Shown in pieces: positions 15,313-17,342 of a stretch of 17,342 bases of DNA. The stretch's first letter is position 1. Each line of letters begins with the position of its first letter. The position numbers and the translations under genes are program-made. The notes beneath the pieces were generated by a model, which was given only the letters and a program-made list of their open reading frames with translations, was not told the origin of the DNA and did not search any database. The DNA comes from Gammaproteobacteria bacterium (GTDB lineage: Bacteria; Pseudomonadota; Gammaproteobacteria; QOAV01), in contig QOAV01000039.1 of assembly GCA_003972845.1 (NCBI GenBank), positions 1 to 17,342 of the forward strand. The letters run 5' to 3'.

Positions 15313-15516
15313 CTAGTCGTCGAGGATAAAGGTGATTTTCATGCGTACGCGGTATTCCGCTTCTTTACCGTCCTTTATCTTGATGTTCTGGTCGCCGACC
15401 CAGACAGAGGTGACGTTGCGCAGGGTCTTGTTGGCGCGCTTGATGCCGTCTTCGATGGCGTCTTCAAAGCTCTTTTTTGATGTGGATATAATCTCGGTTA
15501 CTTTTGCAATGGACAC
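15313..15516 (-). CDS. Dodecin family flavin-binding protein
   Basis: This 67-residue protein matches dodecin, a small beta-alpha-beta-beta fold that assembles into a hollow dodecamer storing or buffering flavins. The pattern is SIAKVTEIISTS, KSFEDAIEDGIKRANKTLRN, VWVGDQNIKI and YRVRMKITFILDD. Trp39 is at the position of the flavin-stacking tryptophan, but the glutamine usually found in the YQV segment is Arg56 here. GTG 15516 is the start, preceded by a near-perfect AAGGAGG (15530-15524) with seven-base spacing; a longer frame from 15564 adds 16 residues that include the ribosome site and is rejected. Its stop abuts the hemF start. The 86-base gap behind tsaC may hold its own promoter, though none is clear. 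Confidence 0.92.
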   Translation of the reverse strand: MSIAKVTEIISTSKKSFEDAIEDGIKRANKTLRNVTSVWVGDQNIKIKDGKEAEYRVRMKITFILDD

Positions 15517-15523
15517 GGTGTTG

Positions 15524-15530
15524 CCTCCTT
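15524..15530 (-). promoter_or_regulatory. Strong ribosome binding site of dodecin
   Basis: AAGGAGG on the minus strand, seven bases before GTG 15516, is the best Shine-Dalgarno in the window and fixes the dodecin start. It suggests high expression. Confidence 0.85.
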
Positions 15531-15588
15531 TTCCTTGTTCTGTTGTGGGATGCCTTTGTAACATGGCGCGGCGGGCTTGGGAAGTTTC

Positions 15589-15602
15589 CAGGCAGCAGCC
15601 TG
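15589..15602. other. Small hairpin directly after tsaC
   Basis: CAGGC-AGCA-GCCTG is a perfect five-pair hairpin that begins at the base after the tsaC stop (TAA, 15605-15603 on the minus strand). No T-run follows, so it is at most a weak 3'-end element between tsaC and dodecin. Confidence 0.3.
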
Positions 15603-16163
15603 TTACTGTCGAATAAATTCTCCGGTTTTCGCATCAATAATGGCTGACGGCCGCCGGGCGTTTCCTACGGTTCCTGATACAACATAGTCCAGCCCCGGCA
15701 GGTGCATTCTGGACAGATCCCTGTAGCCCAGCGCTGGCCGCCGGCCTCTGCGGTTGGCGCTGGTGGAAACAATGGCCGTACCCGAAAGCGTACACAGCTC
15801 CCGTGCTACCGGGTGTTCGGGGATGCGCAAGGCAATGGTTCGGTGGTTGCCGGTAATCAGCTTGTGCAAGGGTCTGGCGGGCACCAGCCAGGTGGTCGGG
15901 CCGGGCCAGCTGGCCAGCAGGCGAGAGCGGATTTCGGGCTTGATCGGCCAGATGAAAGGCCGGAATTGCGCCAGTACAGAGCCGATCAGGATAAGGCCGC
16001 GTTGGGTGGCGCGCTGCTTGATGCGCAACAGTTTTCGTACCGCCTCACGATTGGTCGGGTCGCAGCCCAGCCCGTAGCAATATTCGGTCGGGTAGGCGAC
16101 CACGCCGCCGTCGCGAATGACTTGCGCCGCATACAGCAGTTGTTTGCGGTGAGGGGCGATCAG
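15603..16163 (-). CDS. tsaC: Threonylcarbamoyl-AMP synthase (TsaC/YrdC), probable CTG start
   Basis: TsaC makes threonylcarbamoyl-AMP from threonine, bicarbonate and ATP for the t6A37 modification of ANN-reading tRNAs. The YrdC fold is shown by VVAYPTEYCYGLGCDP at 21-36, KQRATQRGLILI at 49-60, SWPGPTTWLVPA at 85-96, ALRIPEHP and the STSAN motif at 133-137. The first ATG/GTG/TTG in frame is GTG 16103, which would remove the conserved first helix (KQLLYAAQVIRDGG) and give only 166 residues. Extending to CTG 16163 gives 186, normal for TsaC. That CTG overlaps the purE stop (CTGA) and has AGAGGA six bases upstream inside purE. Translation by coupling from purE is therefore likely. The start is inference; the function is secure. 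Confidence 0.9.
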   Translation of the reverse strand: MIAPHRKQLLYAAQVIRDGGVVAYPTEYCYGLGCDPTNREAVRKLLRIKQRATQRGLILIGSVLAQFRPFIWPIKPEIRSRLLASWPGPTTWLVPARPLHKLITGNHRTIALRIPEHPVARELCTLSGTAIVSTSANRRGRRPALGYRDLSRMHLPGLDYVVSGTVGNARRPSAIIDAKTGEFIRQ

Positions 16164-16684
16164 CTTTCTTCCTCTTCATCGTCGTCACGGCGCAGGGCGG
16201 CGTCCTTTGCCCGTACATCTTCAGCCTGGGCTTCACGGTCTTTCTGCAGTCGTTTGCGTAGCTTGTTGTCGCACAGCGCAACTATCTGCGCAGCGAAATA
16301 AGCGGCGTTTTTGGCCCCGGGCTTGCCGATGGCCATGCAGCCCACGGGAATGCCTCCGGGCATTTGCACGGTGGAAAGCAATGCGTCCATGCCTTGCAGC
16401 GGGCCGCCGTCCATGGGCACGCCGATGACCGGACGCAGGGTCAGACTGGCAATGGTTCCCGCCAGATGCGCGGCCAGCCCGGCGGCGGCGATAAACACCA
16501 CGCAACCGCGCTCCTCGGCGTCGCGAACGTAGTCGTGTGTCGCTTGGGGTGTGCGGTGAGCCGACGATATTTTAACTTCGTGTTTGACGCCCAGCTTGGT
16601 CAGTGTATCCAGCGTCGTCTGCATCACCGGCAGGTCGGAGTCGGAGCCCATAATGACGGCTACAAAAGGGTCGGTTGGTATCAT
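16160..16684 (-). CDS. purE: N5-carboxyaminoimidazole ribonucleotide mutase
   Basis: PurE class I (174 residues) converts N5-CAIR to CAIR in purine synthesis. Signature segments are MGSDSDLPVM at 12-21, SAHRTP at 41-46 with catalytic His43, AAGLAAHLAG at 67-76, GVPMDGGPLQGMDALLS at 88-104 and MPGGIPVGCMAIGKPGAKNA at 108-127. A charged tail from about 150 to the end, finishing in an Asp/Glu run, is longer than usual; its GAA/GAG codons also supply the ribosome site for tsaC. In many bacteria purK follows purE; here tsaC does, so PurK must be encoded elsewhere. ATG 16684 lacks a clear Shine-Dalgarno. purD is 31 bases upstream, in the same direction. Confidence 0.97.
   Translation of the reverse strand: MIPTDPFVAVIMGSDSDLPVMQTTLDTLTKLGVKHEVKISSAHRTPQATHDYVRDAEERGCVVFIAAAGLAAHLAGTIASLTLRPVIGVPMDGGPLQGMDALLSTVQMPGGIPVGCMAIGKPGAKNAAYFAAQIVALCDNKLRKRLQKDREAQAEDVRAKDAALRRDDDEEEES
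16170..16175 (-). promoter_or_regulatory. Ribosome binding site for tsaC within the purE tail
   Basis: AGAGGA on the minus strand is part of the acidic-tail codons of purE and ends six bases before CTG 16163. It is the only Shine-Dalgarno-like run upstream of the conserved TsaC N-terminus. Confidence 0.55.
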
Positions 16685-16715
16685 AGTTTTTCAGTGAAGT
16701 GTCAGGTGTGAGTTG

Positions 16716-17342
16716 TCAGGTCGAAACCGTTTCACGCGCAATGGCGCGGTGGCCGATGTCTGTGCGGAAATATACGCCATTCCAGCTTATTTTGTCAGCC
16801 AGCGCGTAGGCTCTTTTTTGCGCCTCGCCAACGCTGTCGCCCAGCGCCGTGGCGCAAAGAACGCGTCCGCCCGCGGTGACGATCTTGCCGTCTTTTTCGG
16901 CGGTTCCGGCGTGGAAGACTTTTTCGCCTTCGGTTTCGGTTTCGGGCAGACCGTGGATTTCGTCGCCGCTTGGGTAAGAACCAGGGTAGCCTTTGGCCGC
17001 CAGCACCACGCCCAGCGCCGCGCGTTCGTCCCATACGGCGCTGACCGTATCCAGCCTGCCGTCGATAGCGGCGTCGCACAATTCAGTCAGATCTGATTTC
17101 AGGCGCATCATGATGGGCTGGGTTTCCGGGTCGCCGAAGCGGCAGTTGTATTCCAGCACGTTGGGTGTTCCGTCGGGGGCAATCATGATGCCCGCGTACA
17201 GAAAACCGGTATAGGGAATGCCGTCCGCCGCCATGCCCGCCACGGTGGGCTCGATTACCTCGCGCATGATGCGTTCATGCATCTCGGGTGTGACCACCGG
17301 AGCGGGCGAATAGGCGCCCATGCCGCCGGTATTGGGACCGGT
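16716..17342 (-). CDS. purD: Phosphoribosylamine-glycine ligase, C-terminal part (cut by window edge)
   Basis: PurD joins glycine to phosphoribosylamine with ATP, the second step of purine synthesis. Only the last 208 residues are here; the reading frame is open to the right edge. They begin TGPNTGGMGAYSPAP, the conserved ATP-grasp segment, and include YAGIMI and VLEYNCRFGDPETQ (metal/ATP-binding Glu and Asn) and the C-terminal domain (AALGVVLAAKGYPGSYPSGD, HAGTAEKDG, TAGGRVLCATALG). The stop is TGA at 16718-16716. About half of the enzyme (total usually 420-430 residues) lies beyond the window, so the internal methionine at 17321 is not the start. It leads purE, tsaC and perhaps the rest of the minus-strand series. 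Confidence 0.97.
   Translation of the reverse strand, partial: TGPNTGGMGAYSPAPVVTPEMHERIMREVIEPTVAGMAADGIPYTGFLYAGIMIAPDGTPNVLEYNCRFGDPETQPIMMRLKSDLTELCDAAIDGRLDTVSAVWDERAALGVVLAAKGYPGSYPSGDEIHGLPETETEGEKVFHAGTAEKDGKIVTAGGRVLCATALGDSVGEAQKRAYALADKISWNGVYFRTDIGHRAIARETVST

Overview
The window looks like ordinary chromosome from a gammaproteobacterium. The core neighbourhood (LysM protein - dprA - smg - topA, with def beside it) and the block purD - purE - tsaC - hemF are both arranged as in that class, and the proteins (Smg, ApaG, a TIGR04211-type SH3 protein, oxygen-dependent HemF) fit it. No tRNA, rRNA, insertion sequence, CRISPR array or prophage gene was seen. I cannot name the species; a facultatively anaerobic, possibly chemolithotrophic lineage is a guess from the FNR-type site, hemerythrin and dodecin.

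Layout. 1-903: an open frame entering from the left edge, then an envelope SH3/coiled-coil protein. 919-1416 (minus): peptide deformylase without the usual fmt partner. 1755-7340 (plus): LysM protein, dprA, smg, topA and an exported DUF302 protein, closely packed and probably one transcript or a few overlapping ones. 7401-8426: a hemerythrin-like protein (minus) and a small DksA/TraR zinc-finger protein (plus) diverge from an intergenic region that holds a perfect FNR-type palindrome, a CRP-like palindrome and a further dyad. 8445-8822 (minus): apaG. 8964-9353 (plus): an unrecognised small protein, perhaps a dimeric alpha/beta-barrel. 9405-12896 (minus): a very large protein of about 1,160 residues that I tentatively assign to the pyrophosphate-type PEP carboxykinase family. 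13071-17342 (minus): a compact series transcribed purD (cut by the right edge) - purE - tsaC - dodecin - hemF - ECF sigma factor - RskA-like anti-sigma factor.

How the parts relate. The dprA-smg-topA block handles DNA uptake/recombination and supercoiling. The pur genes serve purine synthesis, TsaC makes the tRNA t6A precursor, and HemF performs an oxygen-requiring heme step. Dodecin (a flavin buffer) directly precedes hemF, and a membrane-controlled sigma factor pair follows it, which suggests coupling of flavin/heme chemistry to a stress signal. The hemerythrin/DksA-like pair has the clearest visible regulation, with sites whose spacing to candidate -10 elements matches class II CRP/FNR activation.

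Most notable observations: the giant PEPCK-like gene; the FNR/CRP-type control region at 7888-8025; a likely CTG start codon for tsaC overlapping the purE stop; and a dodecin in which the usual flavin-stacking glutamine appears to be arginine. I found no clear evidence of a wholly new multi-gene system.
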